A stretch of 64,000 bases of DNA from Paraglaciecola sp. L3A3 (lineage in GTDB: Bacteria; Pseudomonadota; Gammaproteobacteria; Enterobacterales; Alteromonadaceae): contig NZ_CP047023.1 in NCBI RefSeq assembly GCF_009796765.1, positions 1,347,501 through 1,411,500 of the forward strand, given 5' to 3'. Both the position numbers and the translations under genes were made by a program. Positions 19,536 to 30,152 of the stretch are shown piece after piece (the first letter of the stretch is position 1; each line of letters opens with the position of its first letter). The notes beneath the pieces are model-generated. The model was not told the DNA's origin. It did no database searches and saw only the letters and a program-made list of their open reading frames with translations.

Positions 19536-22500
19536 TTATTCTGCTGTTGTTGTCTTTGTTTTACTAAACATACTGACAATAACAATGAAGAATAACGGGA
19601 CAAAAAATATTGCTAACACAGTAGCCGATATCATCCCACCCATTACCCCTGTTCCTACCGCATTCCGTGCCCCAGCACCAGCACCTGTACTGATAGCTAA
19701 AGGTAATACGCCAAGAATAAAGGCCATTGATGTCATAATAATGGGCCGTAAACGTTGTCTTGCAGCCTCGATAGTAGCCGATAATAGATCTTGCCCTTTG
19801 TGATGTAGCTCTAAGGCAAATTCAACAATGAGAATGGCATTTTTAGCCGAGAGTCCAATTGTGGTGAGAATTGCCACCTGAAAATAAACGTCATTAGGCA
19901 TACTTTTCAGCATTACAGCAACGAGTGCACCCAATACTCCAAGTGGAACAACCATCATCACAGATATAGGAATTGACCAGCTTTCATATAATGCTGCTAA
20001 ACATAAAAATACGACTAACATAGACAAGCCATACAATAATGGCCCTTGCGCACCTGCGGCTCTTTCTTCATATGAAAGATTAACCCATTCAATGCCTACA
20101 CCTGGCGGTAATTTAGCGACCATTTCTTCCATCGCTAACATGGCATCTCCTGAAGAAATACCTGGTGCTGCTTGGCCTTGAATATTTAATGAAGAAAGAC
20201 CGTTAAAACGTTCAAGTCTAGGTGAGCCAAATCCCCAGCTTGTAGAAATAAACGCACTAAGAGGTACCATTTCGCCTTTATTATTACTCACGTACCAGTG
20301 TTTTATGTCATCTGGCATCATTCGATATTGAGCATCTGCTTGCAAAAACACACGTTTTACTCGACCATTTTCCATGAAGTCATTGACATAACTCGCACTC
20401 CAAGTGGCGGCAAGCGTTTGATTGATTTCAGCAATATTAACGCCTAGCGCACTGGCTTTTTCTTGATCGATATTAAGCTGAAATTGGGACACATCTTCCA
20501 TGCCATTCGGTCGCACACCCATCAGCCTAGGATCTTGCGCAGCCATACCTAATAATTGGTTTCTGGCAGCCATTAATGCGTCATGACCAATGCCACCTAA
20601 ATCAATTAATTGCATATCAAAGCCCGTCGCATTACCTAGCTCTAATATTGCAGGTGGGGCAAATACAAAGGCCATTGCTTCTGGGATTTGCGCAAATGCA
20701 CCATAAGAACGTTGCACAATGGCATTAATGCTTTGATCTTCGCGAATACGTTCTGACCAATCTCTTAATTGTACGAAAGCCATACCGGTGTTCTGGCTAG
20801 AGCCAGCAAAAGAGAAACCTGCAACGGTAAATAAATCTTTGACGTTTTCTGTTTCACCTTCTAAATAGTGTTTCTCTAGTTTTTTCATCACATTAACTGT
20901 ACGTTCTTGAGAGGCACCCGTTGGTAATTGAACCATAGCAAACAATACACCTTGATCTTCCTGAGGCAAAAATGAGCTTGGGATCCTGAGGTAAAGAGTG
21001 GCCATAATGGCAACTAGCACAGCGTATATGGCTAAAAATCGCCATTTACGATTAACGATAAACCCAACGCTACCTTGATAAAAATTATTTACTTTATCAA
21101 AACCGCGGTTAAACATGCCAAATAGACCTGTTTGTTTGCCGTGCTTTTCTTTTTTAGGTTTGAGTAAAACGGCACATAAAGCCGGAGTTAATACTAAAGC
21201 GACCACAACAGATAAAGCCATAGCCGAAACTATAGTAATAGAAAATTGACGATAAATAGCACCCGTCGAACCAGCAAAAAAGGCCATAGGTACGAATACC
21301 GCTGACAGTACTAAGGCAATACCTATCAAAGCACTGGTAATTTGATCCATAGATTTACGCGTTGCTTCGCGGGCCGATAATTTCTCTTCTTCCATGATAC
21401 GTTCTACGTTTTCAACTACCACAATGGCATCATCTACTAGTAGACCGATTGCCAATACCATAGCAAACATAGTTAAAGTATTAATTGAAAAACCGCAAGC
21501 AGATAAAATGGCAAAGGTGCCTAATAATACTATAGGCACAGCTATAGTAGGTATTAGGGTTGCTCGCCAGTTCTGCAGAAATAAGTACATCACAAGAAAT
21601 ACTAAAACAATTGCTTCAAATAAAGTTTTAACGACTTCCTCTATAGACAAACTAACAAAGGGAGTCGTGTCGTAGGGGTATAACTCTTCAACTCCGGCTG
21701 GGAAAAAAGGTTTGAGTTCTGCTAAACGTTTTTTAACCGCTTCGGCTGTATCTAGGGCGTTAGCACCAGTGGCTAAATAGACGCCAATACCTGTAGCACT
21801 ATGGCCATTAAGGCGAGCCGCCACTTCATAGTTTTCACTACCTATTTCGATGCGAGATATATCACCTAACCTCACCTGAGAACCATCTGTATTGACTCGC
21901 AATAATATATTAGAAAACTCTTCTACCGAGGTTAACTTGCTTTGCGCTGTGATAGTGGCATTAATCTGTTGTCCGGCAACCGATGGAGCCCCACCAATTT
22001 GGCCAGCCGTAACTTCGGTATTTTGGGCTTTGATGGCCGTGGTGACATCGTTAACCGTTAGGTTATAGCTAAGTAATTTGTTGGGATCTAACCAAATACG
22101 CATGGCGTGTTGTGCACCGAACACTTGCACGCTACCGACACCATTAACTCGTGAAATAGGATCTTTGATTGTAGACACAACAAAATCAGTTAGATCAGCA
22201 CGAGTGAGGGAGCCATCTTTAGATATCATGCCAATTACCATCAGGAATGAACCTGATGATTTACTGACATTGATACCCTGCTGCTGTACTTCAGGCGGTA
22301 ATAGCGAAGTGGCTGCTTGTAATTTGTTTTGAACTTGTACTTGGGCAATATCCGCATCAACTTCAGGTTCAAAAGTTAAGGTAATCGAAACCCCACCCCT
22401 TGAGTCACTATTAGAATTGATATAACGCAAGTTATCTAGGCCACTCATTTGTTGCTCAATTAACTGAGTCACAGAGTTTTCTGTGGTTTGCGCAGAAGCA

Positions 22501-22652
22501 CCCGGATAGGTTGCACTTATGGTTACTTTAGGTGGCGATATTGGTGGATACTGCTCCACAGGCAATTGCATAATTGACAAAATCCCTGCCAATACAATAC
22601 TAATGGAGATAACCCAAGCAAATACCGGCTTATCAATAAAAAACTTTCCCAT
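19536..22652 (-). CDS. RND efflux pump inner-membrane transporter (AcrB/MexB, HAE-1 family)
   Basis: This 1038-residue permease starts [17 protein letters not shown], the usual HAE-1 N-terminus, and has the 12-membrane-helix plan with two large periplasmic loops. The proton-relay Asp pair is seen in [13 protein letters not shown], and the repeated motif in the second half is [13 protein letters not shown]. It exports hydrophobic and amphiphilic compounds across both membranes when joined to an adaptor and an outer-membrane channel. The adaptor gene is 11 bp upstream. No TolC/OprM gene is in the window, so a channel must be encoded elsewhere. Substrates cannot be inferred. Confidence 0.95.
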   Translation of the reverse strand: MGKFFIDKPVFAWVISISIVLAGILSIMQLPVEQYPPISPPKVTISATYPGASAQTTENSVTQLIEQQMSGLDNLRYINSNSDSRGGVSITLTFEPEVDADIAQVQVQNKLQAATSLLPPEVQQQGINVSKSSGSFLMVIGMISKDGSLTRADLTDFVVSTIKDPISRVNGVGSVQVFGAQHAMRIWLDPNKLLSYNLTVNDVTTAIKAQNTEVTAGQIGGAPSVAGQQINATITAQSKLTSVEEFSNILLRVNTDGSQVRLGDISRIEIGSENYEVAARLNGHSATGIGVYLATGANALDTAEAVKKRLAELKPFFPAGVEELYPYDTTPFVSLSIEEVVKTLFEAIVLVFLVMYLFLQNWRATLIPTIAVPIVLLGTFAILSACGFSINTLTMFAMVLAIGLLVDDAIVVVENVERIMEEEKLSAREATRKSMDQITSALIGIALVLSAVFVPMAFFAGSTGAIYRQFSITIVSAMALSVVVALVLTPALCAVLLKPKKEKHGKQTGLFGMFNRGFDKVNNFYQGSVGFIVNRKWRFLAIYAVLVAIMATLYLRIPSSFLPQEDQGVLFAMVQLPTGASQERTVNVMKKLEKHYLEGETENVKDLFTVAGFSFAGSSQNTGMAFVQLRDWSERIREDQSINAIVQRSYGAFAQIPEAMAFVFAPPAILELGNATGFDMQLIDLGGIGHDALMAARNQLLGMAAQDPRLMGVRPNGMEDVSQFQLNIDQEKASALGVNIAEINQTLAATWSASYVNDFMENGRVKRVFLQADAQYRMMPDDIKHWYVSNNKGEMVPLSAFISTSWGFGSPRLERFNGLSSLNIQGQAAPGISSGDAMLAMEEMVAKLPPGVGIEWVNLSYEERAAGAQGPLLYGLSMLVVFLCLAALYESWSIPISVMMVVPLGVLGALVAVMLKSMPNDVYFQVAILTTIGLSAKNAILIVEFALELHHKGQDLLSATIEAARQRLRPIIMTSMAFILGVLPLAISTGAGAGARNAVGTGVMGGMISATVLAIFFVPLFFIVIVSMFSKTKTTTAE

Positions 22653-22663
22653 TGGTCAAATCC

Positions 22664-23827
22664 CTATTGTTTGGCTGGTGTGTTGTTTGCAATAGGCATG
22701 ACATCCATACCCGGAGATACGCGCTGTAAACCATTAATGATGATTTGTTCGCCATCTTCTACACCGCTTATCACTATCCAGTTTTTACCACTGGATTTTT
22801 CTATTGTAAGATCTTTAGTAATAGCCTTATTGTCTTTACTGACAGCAAATAAATAGGGCGTGCCATCTGGGCGGCGCATGACTGAGTTTTGTGGCACTAA
22901 GAAAGCATTGGCTAAAGTACCTTGATGGACTAAACCTCGCACAAACATGCCTGGAAGTAAGACTTTATCAGGGTTAGGAAATACCGCTCGTAAACGTACA
23001 GTCCCTGTAGTTTCGTTCACTGTGACATCTGAAAATTCTAGGGTGCCCATATGTTCATAAGGTTTGCCTGTCGCATCAATAACAATAGATACCGGCATTT
23101 TACTGTTTTCAGTTGCCTGTAATCGCCCTGAATTAATGGTATCTCGTAAATGTAATAACTGACTTCCAGCCTGAGTCACATCCACATAAATGGGATTTAA
23201 CTGAGTGATAGTGGCTAACGCTTCAGCTTGACGAGCAATGACTAAGGCACCTTCGGTAAAGCGGGATGCACCAATTTGTCCAGATATAGGCGCTTCAACT
23301 TTAGTATATTTAAGGTTGATCTCTGCTTGTTTAACTTGAGCCTTGGCTGCTTGTAAAGCGGCTTTAGCTTGAGCCTCTGCCGATAAAGTATTATCAAAAT
23401 CATCTTTACTAACCGAATTGTTTTTTCTTAAGTCTGCATAACGTTTACGGGTTCTAGTGGCTAATTCAAAAGCAGATGTTAGCCTAGATTGTTCGGCAAG
23501 TGTAGCTTCTAAAGTGGCTTGATAAACGGCCGGATCAATCAGATATAATTGTTGTCCAGCCTCGACTATGGCGCCTTCAGTAAAATTACGTTTTTCAATA
23601 ATGCCATCCACTTGGGGACGTAAGTCTGATTTACGATACGCAACAGTACGGCCGGGCATTTCTTCAATTAAATCGACTTTTTGTGCTCGTAAAGTGAGGG
23701 TTTCTACTGGCATGGCCTTAGCCTGGCCGGCTCCCGCTGGTGGTGTTTGCGGGGAATCCCCACAAGCGACAAAGATAAATAACATTGAACTGATTAAAAC
23801 GGACTTGGTTAAATTATGCATACACAA
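22664..23827 (-). CDS. RND efflux periplasmic adaptor (AcrA/MexA type)
   Basis: A 387-residue membrane-fusion lipoprotein. The signal peptide ends in the lipobox FVAC, giving a lipid-anchored mature protein. Two lipoyl half-motifs (RPQVDGIIEKRNFTEGAIVEAGQQLY and APISGQIGASRFTEGALV) flank an alpha-hairpin, followed by beta-barrel and membrane-proximal domains. The TTG at 23827 has AGGAAA at good spacing; the ATG two codons later is an alternative. It is the first gene of the pump operon. No regulator gene adjoins, and the 463 bp upstream hold probable mobile-element remains. Confidence 0.93.
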   Translation of the reverse strand: MCMHNLTKSVLISSMLFIFVACGDSPQTPPAGAGQAKAMPVETLTLRAQKVDLIEEMPGRTVAYRKSDLRPQVDGIIEKRNFTEGAIVEAGQQLYLIDPAVYQATLEATLAEQSRLTSAFELATRTRKRYADLRKNNSVSKDDFDNTLSAEAQAKAALQAAKAQVKQAEINLKYTKVEAPISGQIGASRFTEGALVIARQAEALATITQLNPIYVDVTQAGSQLLHLRDTINSGRLQATENSKMPVSIVIDATGKPYEHMGTLEFSDVTVNETTGTVRLRAVFPNPDKVLLPGMFVRGLVHQGTLANAFLVPQNSVMRRPDGTPYLFAVSKDNKAITKDLTIEKSSGKNWIVISGVEDGEQIIINGLQRVSPGMDVMPIANNTPAKQ

Positions 23828-23890
23828 ACGTTTCCTACATATCCTTTGATGATAACTGACAATTCTTTCATTTATGGGAAGGAGTTACTA

Positions 23891-24098
23891 GGGGCTGTTG
23901 ATCTTTGGTGAATGTTTTTGCAGCGAATTGTACGGTATTCATACAGCTAACCGCGATTATAATCTAGTTTTTCTACTTTAATAAGTGATGAAGCAGTTGA
24001 AATGCCGAACAAACGCAGCCCGAAGGGATCTATCTAAATGCTTTTTACTGGTTGTTCGCTTTAGCGCAAGGCATCGATGTGTAGGAATAGTTGTCCCC
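23891..24098. mobile_element. Possible decayed IS end or non-autonomous element
   Basis: The segment starts GGGGCTGTTGATCTTT and ends GGAATAGTTGTCCCC, giving loose terminal inverted repeats (GGGG then a weakly matching GTTGAT/AACTAT). No clear target duplication and no intact transposase frame are present. I read it as the remains of an insertion sequence or a second MITE-type repeat upstream of the efflux operon. Only one copy is in the window, so the ends are uncertain. Confidence 0.35.
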
Positions 24099-24290
24099 TT
24101 TCAAATACCGAGAACGCAGGTTAAAAGCCGCTGAGGTATTCCTTTCAGGTGAGTTTTAAATGCGCTTACTCTGTGTTGCTCGAACTTGAAAGAGCAGGAG
24201 CTCTTTATTAATAAAAAATTCATTCAAGGGCCTTGATTAAGCGCATTTGAATTCTCTCTGAGTGTATTCTTATCAATGCGGATTGGTCTT
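24099..24290. other. Non-coding stretch with long inverted repeat
   Basis: No gene is seen between the patatin stop and the probable IS remnant. An 11-bp exact inverted repeat, AAATGCGCTTA (24158-24168) and TAAGCGCATTT (24238-24248), with partly matching flanks, could fold into a stem of about 90 nt. A shorter one, AATACC/GGTATT, lies just to its left. These may belong to the same mobile remnant, or form a leader or terminator structure. Confidence 0.4.
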
Positions 24291-25421
24291 TTAAACTTGC
24301 AAAAAGGCTCTCAATTCATCTTGTCTGGCGAGGCCATCCTTCATGCCTAAAGCAATTAATTCTCGGCAGAATTCTTTTTCGAACAATAAGTAGCTGAGTA
24401 AACTGGAATCGGCTTTGTCGTGTAGGCCTAACATTCGTAATAGTATTTTTATACCTGAAGGCATACGGTGGAAATGTTTGGCCGCCATTTCATTAAAGTT
24501 AACGCTGGGGTTGATCACTAAACAGTCAATGGTTTTTAACTGAGTTAATTGTCTTTGTTTATACGTCATATGAGCTATGGTATTGTTAATCCGCTCTAGC
24601 CGTTCTAAATCTGATTTTAGAGTGTCAGCAAAAATGGTGTCTAATAAATGACCCGCTATCGCAATACTGCTGGGAAAGTTTTGCATATCAGTAAAGCGAG
24701 ATATCCGTTCTGGCTGTTCTACTCCAATCACTAGTATTTTTTCTGCACCTAGATGAATCGCAGGACTCAAAGGGGATAATTGATGGATCGAACCATCGCC
24801 TAAAAACTCTCCTAACATTTTGACGGGGGGAAATAACATAGGAATTGCGGACGAAGCAATCAGATGTTCAGAGTTTAAGGTACAAGGCAAACCACGTCTT
24901 TGTTCTCGTTGCCAAGCTTTTAGTTCACTATGCCCTTGGAAAAAACTAATGGAGTCATGGCTAGTATAACTGGATGCATTGATACTAATGGCTCTAAGGT
25001 AACCTCTATCAATATTAGTATCTATGCGCTGAAAATCTAAATGTTGACGAATGAGATGACGTAATGGCTGATTATTTAATAAGCTGGAGGGGGTCTTTTG
25101 ATTTTTTTCGGTTAAAAAGCTGGATAAAAAATTACCTGTCAGATGTTTAAATACATCTCTTACACCGCTGTCATAAACTTGCCGAGTATCAAAGTTTTTC
25201 CAAACCCATTCTAATTTTCTTAAGCCTAAATGATAACAAGATGCATAACAGGCAAGACCCGTAGCATTAATTGCTCCAGCTGAGTTGCCACAAATTATTG
25301 GAAAAGGTATGCCATGATTTCTTGGTAGAAAGGTCGCAATGGCTTTAAGTACACCTAGTTGATAGGCCGCTCGTGCCCCCCCTCCAGATAATAATAATGC
25401 GAATTGGTTTCGATCCGACAA
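24291..25421 (-). CDS. Patatin-like phospholipase
   Basis: A 376-residue protein with an N-terminal patatin domain. The oxyanion-hole glycines (LSGGGARAAYQLGVL, about 11-25), nucleophile motif GNSAG (S47) and dyad Asp in LGDGS (about 208) are all present, so lipid acyl hydrolase activity is likely. It has no signal peptide and resembles cytoplasmic RssA-type patatins with an extended C-terminal part. The upstream gene, an MBL-fold hydrolase, ends 11 bp before its start, so the two probably form an operon. The substrate is unknown. Confidence 0.88.
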   Translation of the reverse strand: MSDRNQFALLLSGGGARAAYQLGVLKAIATFLPRNHGIPFPIICGNSAGAINATGLACYASCYHLGLRKLEWVWKNFDTRQVYDSGVRDVFKHLTGNFLSSFLTEKNQKTPSSLLNNQPLRHLIRQHLDFQRIDTNIDRGYLRAISINASSYTSHDSISFFQGHSELKAWQREQRRGLPCTLNSEHLIASSAIPMLFPPVKMLGEFLGDGSIHQLSPLSPAIHLGAEKILVIGVEQPERISRFTDMQNFPSSIAIAGHLLDTIFADTLKSDLERLERINNTIAHMTYKQRQLTQLKTIDCLVINPSVNFNEMAAKHFHRMPSGIKILLRMLGLHDKADSSLLSYLLFEKEFCRELIALGMKDGLARQDELRAFLQV

Positions 25422-25432
25422 CTAGTATGCCC

Positions 25433-26272
25433 TTATAGTGATACGATTAAACCTTCTGCGGCGGCAAACAATTCTAAATTTGCGCCACCTACTTTTATGA
25501 CATATTGACAATGTTTTTCAATTTCTGAAATTTCATCATCAGTGCGAATATGATCATGGCTATAGAGTGCCATACGTTTAGCTCGGCTGGCCATAGCTAA
25601 TTTTACTGCCTCTTCTGCGACTGAATGTCCCCAACCTGATTTGGCTGGCATGTCAGTAATCATATATTGGGCATCGTGAATGATTAAATCTGCATCTCTG
25701 CAGAATTCTGCCCAGTCTAGAAAATCGGTATTTTTCTTGTATGGCGGATAAAGTTCGTTATCAGTGACATAAGCGATTTTTTTACCGTCGGCCTCGATAC
25801 TAAAGGAACTTCCCGCGCCAGGGTGATTCATGGTCAAACGACAAATTTTAGCAGAACCAATTGTCCAGCTTGAAATATTTTCATCCAAACTAATTATTTC
25901 GATGTTGGATGGCAAGCTTCGGTAATGCACAGGAAAATAGCTACCACTCATTTGTTTTAAAATGGCATCTTTTTCATCAAAGGTGATTTGCCCAGGGGTA
26001 ATAAATATATTACGTTCTGGTTGATAAATAGGGGCGAAAAAGGGAAAGCCCTGAATGTGATCCCAATGATTGTGTGTCAGCAGTAGATGAATATCATTTT
26101 TTTGTTGAATTAATTTTTGACCAAGTTTTTTGATGCCTGTTCCTGCATCGAGAATAATATCTGTGCCATCTTCTAGACTCACATGTACACAAGCAGTGTT
26201 GCCACCGTATTTGATAAACTCTAGGCCTGGAGCAGGGCAGGAGCCTCGTACACCGTAAAAAGTTACTTGCAT
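25433..26272 (-). CDS. MBL-fold metallohydrolase
   Basis: A 279-residue metallo-beta-lactamase-fold protein. The zinc-binding signature is HNHWDH (H67, H69, D71, H72), with the family's further ligands in MNHPGAGSSF, LIIHDAQY and YSHDH. It starts MQVTFYGVRGSCPAPG, a form shared with proteins annotated as RNase Z-like or cyclic-nucleotide phosphodiesterase-like; activity cannot be assigned from sequence. It is cytoplasmic and just upstream of the patatin gene, probably in one transcript. A proS terminator lies upstream. Confidence 0.85.
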   Translation of the reverse strand: MQVTFYGVRGSCPAPGLEFIKYGGNTACVHVSLEDGTDIILDAGTGIKKLGQKLIQQKNDIHLLLTHNHWDHIQGFPFFAPIYQPERNIFITPGQITFDEKDAILKQMSGSYFPVHYRSLPSNIEIISLDENISSWTIGSAKICRLTMNHPGAGSSFSIEADGKKIAYVTDNELYPPYKKNTDFLDWAEFCRDADLIIHDAQYMITDMPAKSGWGHSVAEEAVKLAMASRAKRMALYSHDHIRTDDEISEIEKHCQYVIKVGGANLELFAAAEGLIVSL

Positions 26273-26376
26273 TGATTATCTCTTCGACTACCTGTCTGTG
26301 TGAGGAAACTTTACCATTAAAGGATAGTCGGTTTAAGTATAAACTTTATTGTTTAGGTATGTGATCCTTACAGATA

Positions 26377-26400
26377 TAAAAAAAGCGTCCTGAGACGCTT
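26377..26400 (-). terminator. Rho-independent terminator of proS
   Basis: On the minus strand a perfect 7-bp stem (AAGCGTC/GACGCTT, 4-base loop) is followed directly by a run of U residues (A tract at 26378-26384 on the plus strand). It lies 18 bp after the proS stop. Confidence 0.9.
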
Positions 26401-26417
26401 TATATTAGATTGAGCAA

Positions 26418-28133
26418 TTAAAGGCTGCCAATAAAATCAGCTAAATTGTCAATTTCAATCAGTGTTTTTTCGCCAGTACGACGATTTTTATACTCTGCTT
26501 TTTTCTCATCTAAGTTGCGTTCACCGATAACAATAGTGTGAGGCACACCAATTAGTTCCATATCATTAAACATCACCCCAGGGCGTTCTTTTCTGTCATC
26601 AAACAAAACATCTACATCGGCAGCTTGTAATTGTGAATATAAAGATTCAGCCACTTCTTGAATGCGCGGAGATTTATGCATATTCATCGGAATAATGGCC
26701 ACTTTAAAAGGAGCAATTGCGTCTGGCCAAATAATGCCATATTTATCGTGGTTCTGTTCAATTGCTGCTGCAACTATGCGAGATACACCAATACCATAAC
26801 AACCCATAGATAATATTTTATGTTTACCATTTTCATCTAACACACCACAGTTCATGGCTTGAGAATATTTGTCGCCTAATTGGAAAATATGACCTACTTC
26901 AATCCCTCGTTTTATTTCTAAGCTACCTTGCCCATCAGGAGAAAGGTCACCGGCGACTACGTTTCTGATATCAGCGATTTGGAATTCACCAGCATCCCTT
27001 TCCCAGTTAGCGCCAGTGTAATGAAAATCAGTTTCGTTAGCGCCACAAACAAAGTCAGCAAGATGGGCTGCATCGGTATCAACAATTACTGGAATTTCTA
27101 GTCCTACTGGACCGATAGAACCAATAGTACAATTTAAAGTGTCTTCAATTTGTTGTTCACTGGCCATAGTTAATGGCGAGTAGATACCCGCCAGCTTTTC
27201 AGCTTTGATTTCATTTAGTTGATGATCACCACGTAATACTAAAGCGACTAGACCTTGCTGACCTTTTTCGTCTTCCTCGGCTAACACTATTAATGTTTTG
27301 ACCGATTGAATGGCTGGAATATTTAAAAACTTAGCCACGTCATCGATAGTTTTTTGACCTGGTGTGGCTATTTTTTCTAAAGATTGAGTCCCAGCAGGTC
27401 GTTCACCAGCTGGTGGCAGCGCTTTGGCCATTTCTGTATTAGCTGCGTAGTCTGAGCTATCGCTAAAAGCAATATCATCTTCACCAGATTCTGCTAATAC
27501 GTGGAATTCGTGAGAGGCGCTGCCGCCGATTGAACCTGTATCTGCGATAACAGGGCGGTAATCTAAACCAATACGTTCAAAAATATTGCAGTATGCTTGG
27601 AACATAGTTTGATAGGTGTTTTCTAAACAGCTTTGCTCCATATGAAAAGAGTAAGCATCTTTCATAGTGAATTCACGGCCACGCATAATACCAAATCTAG
27701 GACGAACTTCATCACGGAATTTTGTTTGTACTTGGTACAAATTTAGTGGTAACTGCTTGTAACTGCTGACTTCATTTTTGACTAAAGCGGTTACTACTTC
27801 TTCATGTGTTGGACCTAATACAAAATCACGTGAGTTGCGATCTTTTATGCGTAATAATTCTGGGCCATATTCATCCCAACGGCCAGACTCTTGCCATAAA
27901 TCGGCAGGCTGCACCACTGGCATCAATATCTCGATTGATCCTGCTTTGTTCATCTCCTGGCGAACAATATTGGCGACCTTGTTTAATACCCGTAAACCTG
28001 TCGGTAACCAAGTGTATAGGCCAGAGGCTAGTTTTCTAACCATACCTGCACGTAACATCAACTGATGGCTAATGACTTCTGCGTCGGCAGGGGTTTCTTT
28101 TTGCGTTGATAATAAATATTGGCTTGTGCGCAT
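26418..28133 (-). CDS. proS: Prolyl-tRNA synthetase (bacterial type)
   Basis: This 571-residue class II synthetase charges tRNA-Pro. The [20 protein letters not shown] start, motif 2 region ([27 protein letters not shown]), a YbaK-like editing insertion (about 225-385) that clears Ala-tRNA-Pro, motif 3 ([12 protein letters not shown]) and the C-terminal anticodon-binding domain are in the expected order. Length matches E. coli ProS (572). It is preceded by trmO on the same strand with a 79-bp gap and has its own strong terminator. Confidence 0.98.
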   Translation of the reverse strand: MRTSQYLLSTQKETPADAEVISHQLMLRAGMVRKLASGLYTWLPTGLRVLNKVANIVRQEMNKAGSIEILMPVVQPADLWQESGRWDEYGPELLRIKDRNSRDFVLGPTHEEVVTALVKNEVSSYKQLPLNLYQVQTKFRDEVRPRFGIMRGREFTMKDAYSFHMEQSCLENTYQTMFQAYCNIFERIGLDYRPVIADTGSIGGSASHEFHVLAESGEDDIAFSDSSDYAANTEMAKALPPAGERPAGTQSLEKIATPGQKTIDDVAKFLNIPAIQSVKTLIVLAEEDEKGQQGLVALVLRGDHQLNEIKAEKLAGIYSPLTMASEQQIEDTLNCTIGSIGPVGLEIPVIVDTDAAHLADFVCGANETDFHYTGANWERDAGEFQIADIRNVVAGDLSPDGQGSLEIKRGIEVGHIFQLGDKYSQAMNCGVLDENGKHKILSMGCYGIGVSRIVAAAIEQNHDKYGIIWPDAIAPFKVAIIPMNMHKSPRIQEVAESLYSQLQAADVDVLFDDRKERPGVMFNDMELIGVPHTIVIGERNLDEKKAEYKNRRTGEKTLIEIDNLADFIGSL

Positions 28134-28212
28134 GAATGATAGAGTCTCAAAAAGGGTGAAAAAACGGCGGCTATTCTATCAGTAGGCTTGCTTAGGCTAA
28201 AGCCCTTATTGA

Positions 28213-28923
28213 TTAAGGTGTATCAATTTTTTCTATGTTCAGCACATGATTACAGTTTTCGCTGACTTGCCATTGAATATTAAACTCATACAGAGTCATA
28301 CCATAAACTTTTTCTAGCTCTTGTTTGTTGCGATAGGCTGGCCGTGGATCTTGCTGTAACACTTGGCTTATTAATATTTCAAGTTGAGGGTATTGTTTAA
28401 CGTATGCGTTTATTTGTTGAGTCGCATCAAGGGAAAATTTAACTTGCATACAACTTGGTGCCTGATTGGCAAACCCCCCTTGTGCATTTTCTATGTTATC
28501 TGCATAAGGTATGTAAGGTTTTATGTCGAGAATTGGCGTGTTATCTAAAAGATCAATCCCACGCACCTGTAGATTCAGTTGTTTATTTTTAAATTGTACT
28601 GAGTCAAATTCAACCACAGACATGCCAATACTGTTGGGACGAAAAGTACTACGGGTGGCAAATACGCCTAGTTTTTCATTGCCACCTAAACGAGGGGGTC
28701 TTACTAGAGGGGAATGTCCTTTATCTGCAGTTTGGTGAAAATGAAACAATAACCATAGGTGGCTAAATTGTTCTATGCCACGTAAATAATTAGGATCATT
28801 AAATTCGGAGGTAAATAAAATTGTGCCCACAGCACTCTTGACTAATCCGGGTTGTCTAGGGATCGCAAATTTCTGTTTGTATGGGGTACGAATAAGCCCA
28901 ATTGGCTTGATGTCTAGACTCAT
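28213..28923 (-). CDS. trmO: tRNA (N6-threonylcarbamoyladenosine(37)-N6)-methyltransferase TrmO
   Basis: A 236-residue TrmO/YaeB (UPF0066) protein that adds a methyl group to t6A37 in tRNA-Thr(GGU). The single-sheeted beta-barrel core with GLIRTPYKQKFAIPRQPGL, FSHLWLLFHFH, LGVFATRSTFRPNSIGMSVVE and LDIKPYIPYAD is unmistakable. The C-terminal extension with DPRPAYRN also fits. It precedes proS, an arrangement also seen in E. coli. Confidence 0.95.
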   Translation of the reverse strand: MSLDIKPIGLIRTPYKQKFAIPRQPGLVKSAVGTILFTSEFNDPNYLRGIEQFSHLWLLFHFHQTADKGHSPLVRPPRLGGNEKLGVFATRSTFRPNSIGMSVVEFDSVQFKNKQLNLQVRGIDLLDNTPILDIKPYIPYADNIENAQGGFANQAPSCMQVKFSLDATQQINAYVKQYPQLEILISQVLQQDPRPAYRNKQELEKVYGMTLYEFNIQWQVSENCNHVLNIEKIDTP

Positions 28924-29084
28924 GCAGAAGAACGACTTTTATTAGATTTAACCTTTATCAGTTATGTTTACCGAATATTGATCTTAGTTCAACGTTTTAC
29001 GTATAAATTTGTCCAAATAGGCATTAGCAATAAGAGGGGGCATTCGATACCATTTGTGTAATTCTAGTAATGAGTATTTAAAAC

Positions 29085-30110
29085 GTGTCTGATATTGCGG
29101 TTTCTAACAAACAAATTAACTCCCATCTTTTTTTAGCTGATTTGGTACTTAATCAAGATCTTCAACATTTTCAATTGTCGGACGTGGCGGTTAAGCCAAT
29201 TGTGGAGCAAACCAGCTCTCAGGCGGACTTACAATCTTTGGTGATGTTTACCGAAGGTTTGCACCTTGGCAAACTTCTGCAAGTGACTAGTTATCTAAAA
29301 GGTTATCTAGTGGTCAAGTCTTATTCTGCATTGCAAATGGAAGGTGTGGCTGGTTTTGCTATTGTGGCAAATGTCTCTGTGTTAGATAACGCCGATTTAA
29401 AACAAAAACTAGTGGCTGCAGCTGAGTTGTTAAGTGTTGAATTGTGTTTAGTGGACAAAGTGCCGAGTTTACAACAACCTGGTTTGTTATTGATGGATAT
29501 GGACAGTACTGTTATTGCTGTTGAATGTATTGACGAAATAGCCGCTTTAGCTGGAGTTGGCGAAGAAGTGGCGTCTGTGACAGCACTGGCTATGCAAGGT
29601 AAATTAGATTTTGCACAAAGTTTACGGACCCGAGTGTCATGTTTAAAAGGCTGTGATGAAGCTGTTATTCAGCAGGTTCGTCAAGCTTTACCTTTAATGC
29701 CTGGCATTGCTAATTTGATTGCTATTTTGAAAAAGGCAAATTGGAAATTAGCTATCGCTTCTGGCGGTTTTACCTATTTCGCCGATTATTTGGCTGAACG
29801 CTTAGAGTTAGATGCTGCCGTAGCTAATCAGCTCCAAATTAGTGACGGGAAACTAACTGGAAAGGTAATGGGTGACATTATAGATGCTCAAGTAAAAGCT
29901 GAAACTTTAGTTAAACTAGCAGAGAAGTGGTCTATCCCCATAGAGCAAACGATCGCCATGGGTGACGGCGCGAATGATCTGGTGATGATGTCAGCAGCGT
30001 CTTTAGGGGTGGCTTTTCATGCTAAACCAGTGGTACGTCAACAAGCCGATATATCTATCAGTAAAGGCGGGATGGATGCCTTGATTTGGATCTTAGCTGC
30101 AAGGCAATAA
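29085..30110 (+). CDS. serB: Phosphoserine phosphatase
   Basis: This 341-residue HAD hydrolase catalyses the last step of serine synthesis. The catalytic loop DMDSTV (about 138-143), the Ser/Thr motif ASGGFTYF, the Lys, and the acidic GDGANDLVMM motif are intact. The N-terminal 120 residues are ACT-like, as in other gammaproteobacterial SerB. I take the GTG at 29085; a weak GAG lies upstream. It converges with the PilZ gene, with a shared palindromic terminator. Confidence 0.95.
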   Translation: MSDIAVSNKQINSHLFLADLVLNQDLQHFQLSDVAVKPIVEQTSSQADLQSLVMFTEGLHLGKLLQVTSYLKGYLVVKSYSALQMEGVAGFAIVANVSVLDNADLKQKLVAAAELLSVELCLVDKVPSLQQPGLLLMDMDSTVIAVECIDEIAALAGVGEEVASVTALAMQGKLDFAQSLRTRVSCLKGCDEAVIQQVRQALPLMPGIANLIAILKKANWKLAIASGGFTYFADYLAERLELDAAVANQLQISDGKLTGKVMGDIIDAQVKAETLVKLAEKWSIPIEQTIAMGDGANDLVMMSAASLGVAFHAKPVVRQQADISISKGGMDALIWILAARQ

Positions 30111-30124
30111 TTTTTCAGTCATTC

Positions 30125-30152
30125 AAAGCCTGAGTCAGCTGACTTAGGTTTT
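30125..30152. terminator. Bidirectional terminator between serB and PilZ gene
   Basis: A near-perfect palindrome (AAAGCCTGAGTCAG and CTGACTTAGGTTTT, one G-T mismatch) has A-rich and T-rich ends, so it can terminate in both directions. The stop codon of the PilZ gene is inside the stem. Confidence 0.7.
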
